DNA of 64,000 bases from Bacteroidota bacterium (GTDB lineage Bacteria; Bacteroidota; Ignavibacteria; UBA10030; UBA6906): assembly GCA_019637975.1 (NCBI GenBank), contig JAHBUR010000021.1, positions 1 through 64,000 of the forward strand, in the 5' to 3' direction. Under the pieces are notes generated by a model. That model did no database searches. It saw only the letters and a program-made list of their open reading frames with translations, and was not told the DNA's origin. The translations under genes were made by a program, and so were the position numbers. Positions 26,139 through 35,815 of this stretch are shown here, in pieces (position 1 is the stretch's first letter; every line of letters begins with the position of its first letter).

Positions 26139-27134
26139 TCATTTACGAGATTGGCGTTTCCGACACACGGCATAGATGTAGTCGCTGTCGATTTCGTTGC
26201 GACGTAACAGCTCATCTTCTATATCGAAGATGAATTTCAACATGCTGACTGTCTCTCTATCCTGCTCGACGAAATGATGGGCAATATTTTTGAAAACAAG
26301 AGGGAGAAGAGTTCCCCCGTACGGTTTCCATTCCACAATCTCAAGCATCTCCCGAAGCAGCTGTTGAATCAACGCAGACTCGGCTGCTTCCGAGGGATCG
26401 TTGAGATACATACTGAGACGTCCGGGCCTATGAACCTTCCGTTTGATATTTCCGGAAGGCAAGGTTGTCCGATACCGTTCAGGAATCACCGCCAGAATAC
26501 CGTTTACGATCTCCAACTGACGATCGGACCATTGAAACCGTGACGGCCCGACAAACTCGTTGACAATCACATAGCCCGCCGGTTTCAGCCATCGATTCAC
26601 CGATTCGAGAATCCGGCGCACGGGCTTGAAGTGGTGTAACGAACTCTCCAGCAACACGACGTCGTACGATTCCGGCGCAATGTTGAGGTCAAAAACATCG
26701 GCAACATGAAAGTGAGCGCACTCTCCGAATCCGCTTTCCGCCGCTTCAGCACGAGCGTGGGCAATTCTTTCCTGCGAAATATCATACGCATCAAGGCACT
26801 TAATTGATCCGGTAGCCAGCCACTTTAATTCTCTTCCCCCTCCTCCACACCCGAGCGACAGCGCGTTGAGTCCGCCTCTACCTGTAAAGTACTTGTTCGC
26901 GACATACACATACGGCTCAGTGTCACGATCTCCTGTAATCAGCAGATTGCAGCGCTGCTCTACCGCCGGAATATCCCACCAATGCGCTGGCACGTTGTTC
27001 GTGTGGCTCCACGAGTGCCGGACACGGTTCTTCTCCGAACGGAATACCTTCCGGAGCACGCCGGCGTTTCCCCGTTCACGAATCTTCTCGAACAAAACGA
27101 CGAGATCATGAGGGTTGATGAGATTGCTAAACAC
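26139..27134 (-). CDS. Class I SAM-dependent methyltransferase
   Basis: A 331-residue protein with the SAM-binding motif LNALSLGCGGGGRELKWLA near residue 95, then an acidic motif (CLDAYDISQERIAHARAEA) and the post-motif YDVVLLESSLHHFKPV. The first 90 residues and the C-terminal third are outside the core fold and may bind substrate. The substrate is unknown; methyltransferases of this build occur in polysaccharide loci, which begin about 1 kb further on the same strand. Confidence 0.8.
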   Translation of the reverse strand: MFSNLINPHDLVVLFEKIRERGNAGVLRKVFRSEKNRVRHSWSHTNNVPAHWWDIPAVEQRCNLLITGDRDTEPYVYVANKYFTGRGGLNALSLGCGGGGRELKWLATGSIKCLDAYDISQERIAHARAEAAESGFGECAHFHVADVFDLNIAPESYDVVLLESSLHHFKPVRRILESVNRWLKPAGYVIVNEFVGPSRFQWSDRQLEIVNGILAVIPERYRTTLPSGNIKRKVHRPGRLSMYLNDPSEAAESALIQQLLREMLEIVEWKPYGGTLLPLVFKNIAHHFVEQDRETVSMLKFIFDIEDELLRRNEIDSDYIYAVCRKRQSRK

Positions 27135-27200
27135 GTTGATAGCCGAACGTTGTGCTTTGTACCGGCAGGTGTGATGACGAAGTGATGCGCGAATCCGGTC

Positions 27201-28151
27201 CTATCCCGAATACTCCCCCATCTTCGAGAATTTCTCGATCCGTTTCTCGATGAGTTTTTCGATTTTGATTTTCGAAAGATGTTTCAACTCGGCAAGCAGT
27301 TGTCCCTTCAGGATTTCCGCCGCCTTTGCATGATCACGATGCGCTCCGCCGAGTGGTTCAGGAACAATCTCATCAATGATGCCTTGCTTTTTCAAATCCG
27401 GCGCAGTGAGCTGCAACGCTTCAGCGGCCTGTTCCTTATAGTCCCAACTTCGCCATAAAATGCTTGAGCACGATTCGGGAGAAATGACGGAATACCAGGC
27501 ATTTTCCAACATCAGAATTCTATCTCCAACGCCAATGCCCAACGCACCACCTGAAGCTCCTTCACCGATGATGACTATAACAATCGGCACTTTAAGATGT
27601 GACATCTCATAGAGATTGCGGGCAATAGCCTCCGCCTGCCCCCTCTCCTCGGCCTCAAGTCCCGGAAAGGCACCCGGCGTATCGAGCAGGGTGATGACGG
27701 GTTTCCTGAATTTTTCTGCAAGCTTCATCAGCCGCAGGGCTTTCCGGTAGCCCTCCGGATTAGGCATGCCGAAGTTGCGGTAGAGATTTGATTTTGTGTC
27801 CCTTCCCTTCTGATGCCCGATCATCATCACACTGTGCCCGTCAAGCTTGGCGAATCCCCCGACAATGGCTTTGTCATCTTTGAACGTCCGGTCTCCATGG
27901 AGTTCGAGAAAATCCGTCGTCATGAGGTTGATGTAATCGAGCGTGTAAGGTCGTTCCGGGTGTCGGGCAAGCTGCACTTTTTGCCAACGGGTCAAGCCGC
28001 TGAAGATGGTTCGCTGGAGATGATTGACGCGCTTCTCAATCTTTCCGATTTCCTGCGCAATATCGGGATTGTCGGCGTACTTGCGCATTTCCTCGATTTT
28101 CTGTTCGAGCTCGAAAATCGGTTTTTCAAATTCGAGAGTAACCTTTGCCAT
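27201..28151 (-). CDS. accA: Acetyl-CoA carboxylase carboxyltransferase subunit alpha
   Basis: A 316-residue subunit of the carboxyltransferase that transfers CO2 from biotin to acetyl-CoA for fatty-acid synthesis. Typical motifs are [60 protein letters not shown] and the oxyanion-hole region [20 protein letters not shown] precedes the ATG. It is nine bases from the last polysaccharide gene and seems to share its transcript. Confidence 0.96.
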   Translation of the reverse strand: MAKVTLEFEKPIFELEQKIEEMRKYADNPDIAQEIGKIEKRVNHLQRTIFSGLTRWQKVQLARHPERPYTLDYINLMTTDFLELHGDRTFKDDKAIVGGFAKLDGHSVMMIGHQKGRDTKSNLYRNFGMPNPEGYRKALRLMKLAEKFRKPVITLLDTPGAFPGLEAEERGQAEAIARNLYEMSHLKVPIVIVIIGEGASGGALGIGVGDRILMLENAWYSVISPESCSSILWRSWDYKEQAAEALQLTAPDLKKQGIIDEIVPEPLGGAHRDHAKAAEILKGQLLAELKHLSKIKIEKLIEKRIEKFSKMGEYSG

Positions 28152-28160
28152 GCCGTTCTC

Positions 28161-30152
28161 CTATTTCTGCAGCCGAAGGAGGAATGACTTTGCCATGATT
28201 TCCAGATCCAAGATCAATGATTGGTTCTTAGCGTAATACAATTTGTAGCGCTCGATTTCGTCGGTTCCAAGGTCCTCGCGCTGATTGATTTGCACAAGTC
28301 CTGTAAGACCCTTGGGCCCCAGCAACGGGCGGCCGCCGGTGGGAAGGGGTTCGTCCACATCGGAAGGTGGCCTTCCGACCAGACTTATTCTACCCAAAAA
28401 CACATCCGGAAGCAAGCGGACGTTTTGCGCAAATGTACCGCGTTTTGCCCGTACGATCCTCACCAACGGATACAGCAGCAGAAGTCCGACACCTGACACG
28501 ACAACGTCAAAGACGCGCTTTGACAGTCTGTTGCCGGGTCTGTGAATGTTGTATTCGATCTCGACAAACGGCAGAGTCCCGAGGTCATCGATTTGCGTTT
28601 TGCCGATAATGGATTCGAGACTGTTGGGAACGAGACGGAAGTTCACGCTACGGTCGTTGCTGCGGGCAATAACCGAAAGAATGTCGGTGTACGCGATACC
28701 GTCAGTTGAGAAAATCACTTCACTTACTCTCCGCTCCGCGATCACCTTGCCGACATTGTCGATGCTCCCGATGATCTCAACGCCTGAAATTTTTTCTCCC
28801 AAATTCTTCCGATCGAGCGCGATGAAACCGACAACGTCGTAACCTTCAACAACGAGGGCGCGAAGTCTTCTGAGCAGTTCCTGTGCCGAGGGCCCCGTTC
28901 CGACAATTACCGTTGGACGGCCAAAGAGACTTTTTCTCGGGCTGCCGTGCTTTCCTGTTAGCATCTCAAACAGCAACCTCCATCCGGGCACAACGAGCAG
29001 ATTGATGAAACCCGAAATGAGGACAACAGCACGGCTGAATGCAAAATCTTTGAAGAAGAAAACAGTCGCCGAGACAATGGTGTAGCCGATAATAACTGCC
29101 AGCGCGGCGCGTGCAACGGAATGGCGGCGGGTCGTATACACGCCGAGAAAATACATCGACAGAATTACTATAAGCGCCGGTATCGTCCACACAATCGGGT
29201 ATGCGTAATCCGGGAATTTCAACAGGTACCCGAAGTACAGATACTCACTCGCAATCAGCGCAGTATCGATGAGAACGAAATCCATCAGCGCAATCAACAA
29301 CGGGCGGCTTGCCTTGGTGAACATCGCGAGAGATGCCCGCACAACAATGCCGATCGTCAGGAACACTTCAACGAACACCGAACTGCTGAGATGCTTCTCG
29401 ACAAACAACTGCATTGCCTGGTAGAACGTCCGGATTTCGTCTATCTCGCTTCGTCGCGTACTTTCGCCTTTGAAATGGATGATCTTTGTCGAGTGAACAT
29501 AGTACACTTTGTATCCCGATTGCGAGACTCGGTAGCACCAATCCAAGTCCTCTCCGTACATGAAAAACGTCTCATCCAATCCTCCAACCTTCTCATACGT
29601 TTCTCGACGCAAAAACATGAATGAGCCGCTGATTGCATCCACTTCGTAGGTCTCATCTTCATTCAAGTATGTGAGATTGTACTTGCCGAACAGTTTGGAT
29701 TTCGGGAACAGTGCGCTCAGTCCGAAGATTTTGGTGAATGCAACCCACGGTGTTGGAAAGCTGCGGCGGCAGGGAAGCTGAAACGAGCCGTCGGAGTTCA
29801 GGATTTTGCATCCGGCAAGTCCGGCATCGGGATTCCCGTCAAAGAACTTCGTCATCACCGAGAATGTGTCCTCCTGGACAATCGTGTCGGGATTCAGAAG
29901 CAGAAAGTAGCGCCCTTTTGCTTTCTTCAATGCCGCATTGTTTGCCTTCGCAAAACCGACGTTTGCTTTGTTTTCGATGAGCTGAACGGCAGGGAACTTT
30001 TCCCTCACCATCTCCACACTCCCGTCATCGGAGGCGTTGTCAACCACAAATACTTCGCCCTCCACACCTTCCATCGCACGATACACAGAGGCTAGCGCGT
30101 TCTCGAGAAACTGGCGGACGTTATAATTGACAATGATGACCGAAAGGTCCAT
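28161..30152 (-). CDS. Family 2 glycosyltransferase fused to a degenerate sugar transferase (PGT) domain
   Basis: A protein of about 663 residues with three parts. Residues 1-255: GT2 domain with VIIVNYNVRQFLENAL, the DXD-like LLNPDTIV and the EDLDWCYR motif. Residues 275-400: about five membrane helices. Residues 410-530: Rossmann-like domain (RPTVIVGTGPSAQELLRRL). The C-terminus begins like a bacterial sugar transferase (KRVFDVVVSGVGLLLLYP) and ends like one (GLTGLVQINQRED). The middle, with the KFRSM motif and the catalytic Asp-Glu pair (usually LDELPQ), is missing; only GRISLVGRPP remains. The phosphosugar-transfer activity is therefore probably lost while the GT2 part looks intact. ATG 30152 avoids overlap with the neighbour; 30206 is possible. 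Confidence 0.85.
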   Translation of the reverse strand: MDLSVIIVNYNVRQFLENALASVYRAMEGVEGEVFVVDNASDDGSVEMVREKFPAVQLIENKANVGFAKANNAALKKAKGRYFLLLNPDTIVQEDTFSVMTKFFDGNPDAGLAGCKILNSDGSFQLPCRRSFPTPWVAFTKIFGLSALFPKSKLFGKYNLTYLNEDETYEVDAISGSFMFLRRETYEKVGGLDETFFMYGEDLDWCYRVSQSGYKVYYVHSTKIIHFKGESTRRSEIDEIRTFYQAMQLFVEKHLSSSVFVEVFLTIGIVVRASLAMFTKASRPLLIALMDFVLIDTALIASEYLYFGYLLKFPDYAYPIVWTIPALIVILSMYFLGVYTTRRHSVARAALAVIIGYTIVSATVFFFKDFAFSRAVVLISGFINLLVVPGWRLLFEMLTGKHGSPRKSLFGRPTVIVGTGPSAQELLRRLRALVVEGYDVVGFIALDRKNLGEKISGVEIIGSIDNVGKVIAERRVSEVIFSTDGIAYTDILSVIARSNDRSVNFRLVPNSLESIIGKTQIDDLGTLPFVEIEYNIHRPGNRLSKRVFDVVVSGVGLLLLYPLVRIVRAKRGTFAQNVRLLPDVFLGRISLVGRPPSDVDEPLPTGGRPLLGPKGLTGLVQINQREDLGTDEIERYKLYYAKNQSLILDLEIMAKSFLLRLQK

Positions 30153-30166
30153 TTCAGGAAAGACGA

Positions 30167-30931
30167 TTACAAGCGATTGAGGATGCTGCGAATTCTTAAC
30201 TTCCACAGCATGAATACGGCTTCGTAGACGATGCTTCTCGACATCTTGGAAACCCCGGAGCGCCGGTCAAGGAAGATGATGGGAATCTCGACAAGGCGAT
30301 AGCCTTTCTTCCACACTTTGAAGCTGATCTCGATCTGAAATGCGTAGCCGTTGGACTTGATTTTGTCGAGGTCGATCGTTTTAAGTGCTGAAACCCTGTA
30401 GCATTTGAAGCCGCCCGTGGCGTCACGAACCGGAAGGCCGGTTATGATTTGGGTGTACACGTTTGCCGAATAGCTCAGCAGAAGGCGGTTCATGGGCCAG
30501 TTGAGCACTCGAACACCGTTGATGTATCGTGAACCAATCACCAGGTCGTAGTCCTTGATCTTCTCCAGGAATCTGGGGAGATCGTTCGGATCGTGCGAGA
30601 AATCGGCGTCCATCTCAAATACGAAATCGAATCCGTTCTGAATTGCATATTTGAATCCCGCCACATACGCGGTTCCCAATCCTTGCTTCCCGGCCCGCTC
30701 AAGTATGCTGACTTGCGGATTGGTAGTCATCATGTCTTTGACCAATTTGCCCGTTCCATCCGGAGAGCCGTCGTCAACAACCAGAATGTTGATGTTCGGT
30801 GCCTGACGAAGCACGGCAGGAATCAACCGCGGGATGTTCTCGGCCTCGTTGTATGTCGGAATGATAACGAGAACCTTCTCCGCGATTGTTTGCGGTGCCT
30901 CAGCGGGTTCGGTAGAATTCCTTGATTGCAT
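30167..30931 (-). CDS. Polyprenol-phosphate mannosyltransferase-like GT2 (DPM1 family)
   Basis: A 254-residue GT2 of the dolichol-phosphate mannose synthase family, which loads a sugar onto polyprenyl phosphate at the inner membrane. Motifs: VIIPTYNEAENIPRLIPAVL, ILVVDDGSPDGTGKLV, EMDADFSHDPNDLPRFLEKI, and IGSRYINGVRVLNWPMNRLL. No C-terminal membrane helices are present, as in the single-domain form. Its start overlaps the end of the aminotransferase gene by 32 bases. Confidence 0.9.
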   Translation of the reverse strand: MQSRNSTEPAEAPQTIAEKVLVIIPTYNEAENIPRLIPAVLRQAPNINILVVDDGSPDGTGKLVKDMMTTNPQVSILERAGKQGLGTAYVAGFKYAIQNGFDFVFEMDADFSHDPNDLPRFLEKIKDYDLVIGSRYINGVRVLNWPMNRLLLSYSANVYTQIITGLPVRDATGGFKCYRVSALKTIDLDKIKSNGYAFQIEISFKVWKKGYRLVEIPIIFLDRRSGVSKMSRSIVYEAVFMLWKLRIRSILNRL

Positions 30932-32006
30932 CCGTAATATAAACGAGTTGTTCTTCAGTCAGTTCTGTGTGGATCGGAAGAGAAAGAACCTCGTCCGCCG
31001 CGTACTCGGTAACGGGGAAAGCGCCGCTCTGTTTTCCGGCAACGGCAAAGGCTTTTTGCAGATGCAGCGGAACAGGATAGTAGATGGCGTGTGGGATTCC
31101 CTTCTGCTTCAAATAGTCTGCAAGTTCATTTCTCTTCGGAGCCCGAAGTGTGTATTGATGAAAAATATGCTCACAGTCCGGCGCAACAAATGGAATTGTA
31201 ACGGGCGTTTCCTTCAAAAGCTCGTTGTACGTTTCCGCTGCCGCCCGACGGGCAGCATTCCAGTTGTCAAGATGGTTCAACTTGACGGAGAGGATCACGG
31301 CTTGCAGCGTGTCGAGCCGGCTGTTCACGCCGAGAGCTTCGTGGTAGTAGCGGACCTTCGAGCCATGCGCGCATATCATTCTCACCTTCTCGCCGAGGGC
31401 GACATCGTTGGTGACAACCATTCCCGCATCACCGAATGCGCCGAGATTTTTACTGGGGAAATAGCTAATGCACGACAGATCACCGAATGTGCAGACCTTC
31501 CTGCCTTTGTACGAGGCACCGAGAGCCTGGGCAGAATCTTCAATCACCTTCAGCCCATGTTTGCGGGCAATCTCCATAATCGGATCCATGTCAGCCGATT
31601 GTCCGTACAAATGCACGGGGATGATCGCTTTCGTCTTCGACGTGATAACAGATTCGATTTGTGAGGGATTGATATTAAACGTCTTCGGGTCGATATCAAC
31701 ATACACAGGTTTTGCGCCGAGCAGCACAATGGTCTCCGTTGTCGCAACAAACGTAAATGGCGTCGTAATCACTTCGTCTCCGGGGCCGATGTCCAGCGCC
31801 ATCATCGCCACCTGAAGCGCATCAGTGCCCGACGCACACCCGACGGCATATTTGACGCCAAGATATCCGGCGATCTGACACTCGAACTCTCCTACTTCTT
31901 TTCCGAGAATAAACTGGCCTGAATCCAGAATCTTATGAATTGCCGCATCAACATCGGGTTTGATTTTCTGATATTGGCCGACAACATCTACCATGTGAAG
32001 TTTCAT
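30900..32006 (-). CDS. DegT/DnrJ/EryC1 sugar aminotransferase (WbpE-like)
   Basis: A 368-residue PLP enzyme that adds an amino group to a keto-nucleotide sugar. The PLP lysine is in SYFPSKNLGAFGDAGM, with the preceding GCASGTDALQVAMMAL and PVHLYGQSADMDPIM motifs. GVNSRLDTLQAVIL matches WbpE-type enzymes of diacetamido-uronic acid synthesis. ATG 32006 is preferred to 32012 because AAAGGA then has proper spacing. A second aminotransferase is at 49563-50666. Confidence 0.9.
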   Translation of the reverse strand: MKLHMVDVVGQYQKIKPDVDAAIHKILDSGQFILGKEVGEFECQIAGYLGVKYAVGCASGTDALQVAMMALDIGPGDEVITTPFTFVATTETIVLLGAKPVYVDIDPKTFNINPSQIESVITSKTKAIIPVHLYGQSADMDPIMEIARKHGLKVIEDSAQALGASYKGRKVCTFGDLSCISYFPSKNLGAFGDAGMVVTNDVALGEKVRMICAHGSKVRYYHEALGVNSRLDTLQAVILSVKLNHLDNWNAARRAAAETYNELLKETPVTIPFVAPDCEHIFHQYTLRAPKRNELADYLKQKGIPHAIYYPVPLHLQKAFAVAGKQSGAFPVTEYAADEVLSLPIHTELTEEQLVYITDAIKEFYRTR

Positions 32007-32024
32007 GCACATTCCTTTTCAGAG

Positions 32025-34508
32025 TTAGTGCGTCCCTCGTCCGCTCAGCGCAACGATGATTGTCCTGAGGATGATCTTCAGATCAAGCGTGAGAGACATG
32101 TTTTCAAGATAATACAAATCGTACTTAATTTTTTGTTTTACATCGTCAAGCGATGCGTCGTAGCGATGCTTCACCTGTGCCCAGCCGGTAATGCCCGGGC
32201 GAACAAGGAGTCTGCGTGTGTAGAATGACACCTCCGCCTTCAATTGCTCCACAAAGAATGGCCTCTCGGGTCGAGGTCCAACCAGGCTCATTTCTCCCTT
32301 CAGCACATTAATGAATTGGGGAATTTCATCAAGGCGCAGTTTGCGGAGAACCCTGCCTACTCTCGTCACCCGCTTGTCGTCGCGTGCCGCCCACACGGGT
32401 CCGGTGTCCCGCTCCGCATCGTGGATCATCGAACGGAATTTGTAGAGATTGAATAACCTCCCCTGCTTTCCAACACGTTCCTGCGCGAAGAAAATCGGAC
32501 CGCGCGAATCAAGCTTGATCGCTATTCCTATCAGAATCCAGAGCGGAAGGAACGGGATAAGAACGGAAATGGCGACGATGAAGTCAATCCACCTCTTCGC
32601 GATGCGCTGCCACGTATTCAGGTTCGTCGGATACAACCGGATGAGCGGGTGGCCGATCACCTCCTCGGTTTTGAAGCCGCTGAGAACTTGCATGCTTTCC
32701 GGCGCAAGTTTCACAACGGGAACCATGCCGTTGCAATGTGCAATAATATTGAGAATTTCCTCGCGTGAATCATATCCGGTGGCAATCAGCACTTCTTCGA
32801 TGTTGTATTTCTTGACCAGTTCGGGGATTGCATCAGGGTCGCCGAGGATGGGATACTGTTTGAAATGTTCCTGCTTCGGCTCCTTGTCAACAACTCCTAT
32901 CAGCTTGTATCGTAATCCGGGTCTGTCGGTAATCTCTTCAACAAGCTCGGCGGCAACGGGAGTTGTGCCGACGAGAAGTGTGCTGCGCTTTCTGAATCCA
33001 AGAATTTCGTGCTTTCTCTCAAAACCGACGATGAACATCCGGACGAGCACAACGACGAATGCGATTGCAGCGCCGTACATCAAGGTTGTGATACGCCCTT
33101 CGACCGTCACGCTGCTGAAGTCAAGCGTGACGATGAAAAGAAACAGTGTGCCGATCGCAACAGTCTTGAAAATCAGCAAGCCGTAATCAACCCGCGACAC
33201 ATCCCATGGAATCTCATACAATCCTGCCAGCACAAACAAGACGAGCCAAAACAGAGCAAACAGAAGCATCACCGGATTGATGAGGTAGGCCTCCAGCGGT
33301 ACATAGACCGTCACAGGCACGAATCCCGAATGAAATCTGAACCAGTACGAAAACACAAATGCGGCAAAGATTGCCGCAATGTCCCCGCAAACGAGAACCG
33401 CTTTGTCAATCAATCGGGCAACGCTCAGAGGCTGAATCGGCGGCTTCGTTTCATTCAGGCGGCGGCGCATTTCTTCAACGTAGCCCAACCTCCGGACACC
33501 GAAAAAGATCGATCCGAACACAACAACAAGGAGAATTGTCGAGTAGAAACTCTCCATCTGCACAAGCAGAAAGGCAACTATGCCGTTGAAGATCGAAAGC
33601 GCGTAGATGGTGACAACAGTCTGCCGGTGCGTGAGGCCAAGATCCATCAACCGGTGATGGATATGTTCTTTGTCCGGCTTGAGCGGATGCATGCCCTTGC
33701 GGAGGCGCCGGAAGAAGGCGACAGACGTGTCGACAATAGGAACGGCGAGCGTGACGACCACTATCAGGAGTGAAAGGGGCGTCATTCCCGGCGAGGGATG
33801 CTGAAGAATCCGAAGCGAGATACACGCAAGCACGAAACCCAGGAACAAACTGCCGGTATCACCCATGAAAATCGATGCCGGATGAAAGTTGTAGCGAAGA
33901 AATCCCAGGCATGAAAAGAACAGGCTTGCTGTTACAACCATCGTGAACGCATCCTGCTCATAGGCACCAATGGCAAAGAATGTCGCCGCAACAATTGCGG
34001 AAACACCGCAGGCAAGGCCATCCAAGCCGTCGAGCAGATTTACCGCATTCGTAACACCGATGAGCCAGAGGAATGTAATCGGAATGCCCCACATGCCCAA
34101 CTGAACAGGGCCGATGAACGGAAGCGAAAGGTACTCAAGCTGAAGCCCGCTGTACACCACAAGGCCGCTTGCGGCCGTCTGCACGATTAGTTTGCCGAGC
34201 GATCCGATGCCGTAGATGTCATCGAACACGCCGAGCACAACGATAAACAGCGTGGCAATTGCAAGAACGGGCAAAGAGATTGAAGGAACTACAAACGTCT
34301 CCGGATTCAGCAGCGACGCGGAAGTGAGCGCGGCAGCGAAGCCGGCAATGATAGCGACACCCCCAAGGCGAGGAATGAACCCCGCGTGGATTTTGCGTTC
34401 GCCGGGGTGGTCGCCAATGGAAAACCGCAACGCCAACTGTCGCACCCGCGGAGTTGTCAAGAGGACAATGAAGGCAGCAAGACTTGATATTAGGAATACC
34501 GCAAACAT
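32025..34508 (-). CDS. Fusion of WecA/MraY-type and WcaJ/WbaP-type phosphoglycosyl transferases
   Basis: One 827-residue open frame. Residues 1-345 are a complete polytopic enzyme: HPGERKIHAGFIPRLGG, Asp pair at 96-97 (VFDDIYG), NAVNLLDGLDG at 154-164, GDTGSLFLG at 216-224, EHIHHRL at 281-287. Residues 365-500 hold four more helices, 507-620 a Rossmann-like domain (STLLVGTTPVAAELVEEI), and 636-827 a complete monotopic sugar transferase: AKRWIDFIVAISVLIPFLPL, LYKFRSM at 688-694, catalytic Asp727-Glu728 in RLDEIPQFINVLKGEMSLVG. Each half alone could start a lipid-linked glycan on undecaprenyl phosphate, the first normally with an N-acetylhexosamine phosphate. No frame break or internal start is needed. 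It lies between a GT4 and an aminotransferase gene. Confidence 0.92.
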   Translation of the reverse strand: MFAVFLISSLAAFIVLLTTPRVRQLALRFSIGDHPGERKIHAGFIPRLGGVAIIAGFAAALTSASLLNPETFVVPSISLPVLAIATLFIVVLGVFDDIYGIGSLGKLIVQTAASGLVVYSGLQLEYLSLPFIGPVQLGMWGIPITFLWLIGVTNAVNLLDGLDGLACGVSAIVAATFFAIGAYEQDAFTMVVTASLFFSCLGFLRYNFHPASIFMGDTGSLFLGFVLACISLRILQHPSPGMTPLSLLIVVVTLAVPIVDTSVAFFRRLRKGMHPLKPDKEHIHHRLMDLGLTHRQTVVTIYALSIFNGIVAFLLVQMESFYSTILLVVVFGSIFFGVRRLGYVEEMRRRLNETKPPIQPLSVARLIDKAVLVCGDIAAIFAAFVFSYWFRFHSGFVPVTVYVPLEAYLINPVMLLFALFWLVLFVLAGLYEIPWDVSRVDYGLLIFKTVAIGTLFLFIVTLDFSSVTVEGRITTLMYGAAIAFVVVLVRMFIVGFERKHEILGFRKRSTLLVGTTPVAAELVEEITDRPGLRYKLIGVVDKEPKQEHFKQYPILGDPDAIPELVKKYNIEEVLIATGYDSREEILNIIAHCNGMVPVVKLAPESMQVLSGFKTEEVIGHPLIRLYPTNLNTWQRIAKRWIDFIVAISVLIPFLPLWILIGIAIKLDSRGPIFFAQERVGKQGRLFNLYKFRSMIHDAERDTGPVWAARDDKRVTRVGRVLRKLRLDEIPQFINVLKGEMSLVGPRPERPFFVEQLKAEVSFYTRRLLVRPGITGWAQVKHRYDASLDDVKQKIKYDLYYLENMSLTLDLKIILRTIIVALSGRGTH

Positions 34509-34511
34509 ATT

Positions 34512-35774
34512 CTAAGCTCTATCATCCCCCCATTTCGATGTTAGCTCACGAACAAGTCGGTCATACTGCTTCCCAACAACCTCCTTTGAGTATTCGGCAC
34601 GAACAAACTCAAGACCACGCATTCCTTTCTCTTGCAATGAGTCCCGATTTTCATATGCTTCCCGGACAGCTTCAGTGAACGATCGGGCGTCGTCCGGCAC
34701 GGCAACGAATCCGCAATCCACTTTCTTCATCAGCCATTCAAGCTCCGAATTCGGGTCTGCTTGAACAATCACGGCCTTTCCGCAAGCAAGGATAGTATAT
34801 ATTTTCGAGGGGAATGTGTCAATTGTCGTGTTTGATTTCATCGGAATCATACAAACATCGCAACTCGCATTTGCCATCGCCATCATCTGTCGTGGCTGAT
34901 AGCCAAGAAATCTGATATTCTTCAATTGACGCGCCTCGACTTCCGCCCTCAACCACTTCGAGACCGCCCCATCTCCCACGAGAACAAACTCAACCGGAAA
35001 TTCGGCCAATTCACGGGCTGCATGAAGCAGAGCCTCCCAATCCTGGCTTAACCCAATGTTACCGCCGTAGAGGACGACGAACTTGTCGAGAAGTTTATGT
35101 TCTCTCGCAAACGAATTGTCACGAGGCAGCGGGTGATAAAGTTCCGTGTCAACAAAATTCGGAATGACATGCAGTTTTTCCTTCGGGACGTTCCGGCGGG
35201 CCACAATGTCATTGAACCATTGGGAAATTGAAACAATCCTTGAGCTTTTTGCATACACAACAGACTCAATCCATCGGAGGAATTTGACGAGAAATGGATT
35301 GCGTATGAGTCCCTGATTAATTGCAAAGTCGGGATAGATTTCCTGAATGTTGTACACGTACGGGGCCTTCATCTTCCAACCAAGCAGCCAACCAACGAGC
35401 CCCATCGTAAGCGGTGGCGACGGAGTAAAAACAATGTCGTGCTTCCCCAGCCGGAAGAACCCGATAACCAGCGACATCTTGTGGAAATAGATGTAGTCAA
35501 GCACGCGGGAATAGACGCGTTGCCCCTTCATTGGAATTCTCACATGCCAAATATCTATTCCGTCAAGATTGCTGCGTCCCAACAATCCAAGCCATGTTTG
35601 CTTCATGTTTTGGCGCTTGACCGCCTCTTGATCAATATTGTAATGCGGTGAAGTCGTTAACACAGTAACCTCATGACCGATGCTCTTCAATTGCTTTGCG
35701 AGGTCGGTCATCAGATATGACGTTGATACTGAATCCGGAGAAAAGACGAGTGAATGAAAAAGTATTCTTGCCAT
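34512..35774 (-). CDS. Family 4 glycosyltransferase (WbuB-like)
   Basis: A 420-residue GT-B glycosyltransferase. The C-terminal GT4 domain has VLYGGNIGLSQDWEALLHAA, FVLVGDGAVSKWL and the donor-binding IPMKSNTTIDTFPSKIYTIL, in which the glutamate of the usual EX7E pattern is altered. The N-terminal segment resembles WbuB-type enzymes that use lipid-linked acceptors. The start at 35774 is the first ATG giving the normal MARILFHSLVFSPDS start; the frame opens further upstream without support. Confidence 0.85.
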   Translation of the reverse strand: MARILFHSLVFSPDSVSTSYLMTDLAKQLKSIGHEVTVLTTSPHYNIDQEAVKRQNMKQTWLGLLGRSNLDGIDIWHVRIPMKGQRVYSRVLDYIYFHKMSLVIGFFRLGKHDIVFTPSPPLTMGLVGWLLGWKMKAPYVYNIQEIYPDFAINQGLIRNPFLVKFLRWIESVVYAKSSRIVSISQWFNDIVARRNVPKEKLHVIPNFVDTELYHPLPRDNSFAREHKLLDKFVVLYGGNIGLSQDWEALLHAARELAEFPVEFVLVGDGAVSKWLRAEVEARQLKNIRFLGYQPRQMMAMANASCDVCMIPMKSNTTIDTFPSKIYTILACGKAVIVQADPNSELEWLMKKVDCGFVAVPDDARSFTEAVREAYENRDSLQEKGMRGLEFVRAEYSKEVVGKQYDRLVRELTSKWGDDRA

Positions 35775-35815
35775 TAATGTCGAGAGTGTCCCTTGGTCAA
35801 ATATACATGAGAGGT

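Noticed and set aside
32449..33186. A 245-residue plus-strand open frame opposite the transferase fusion
   Set aside because: It is antisense to the sugar transferase half of the fusion, whose motifs are intact.
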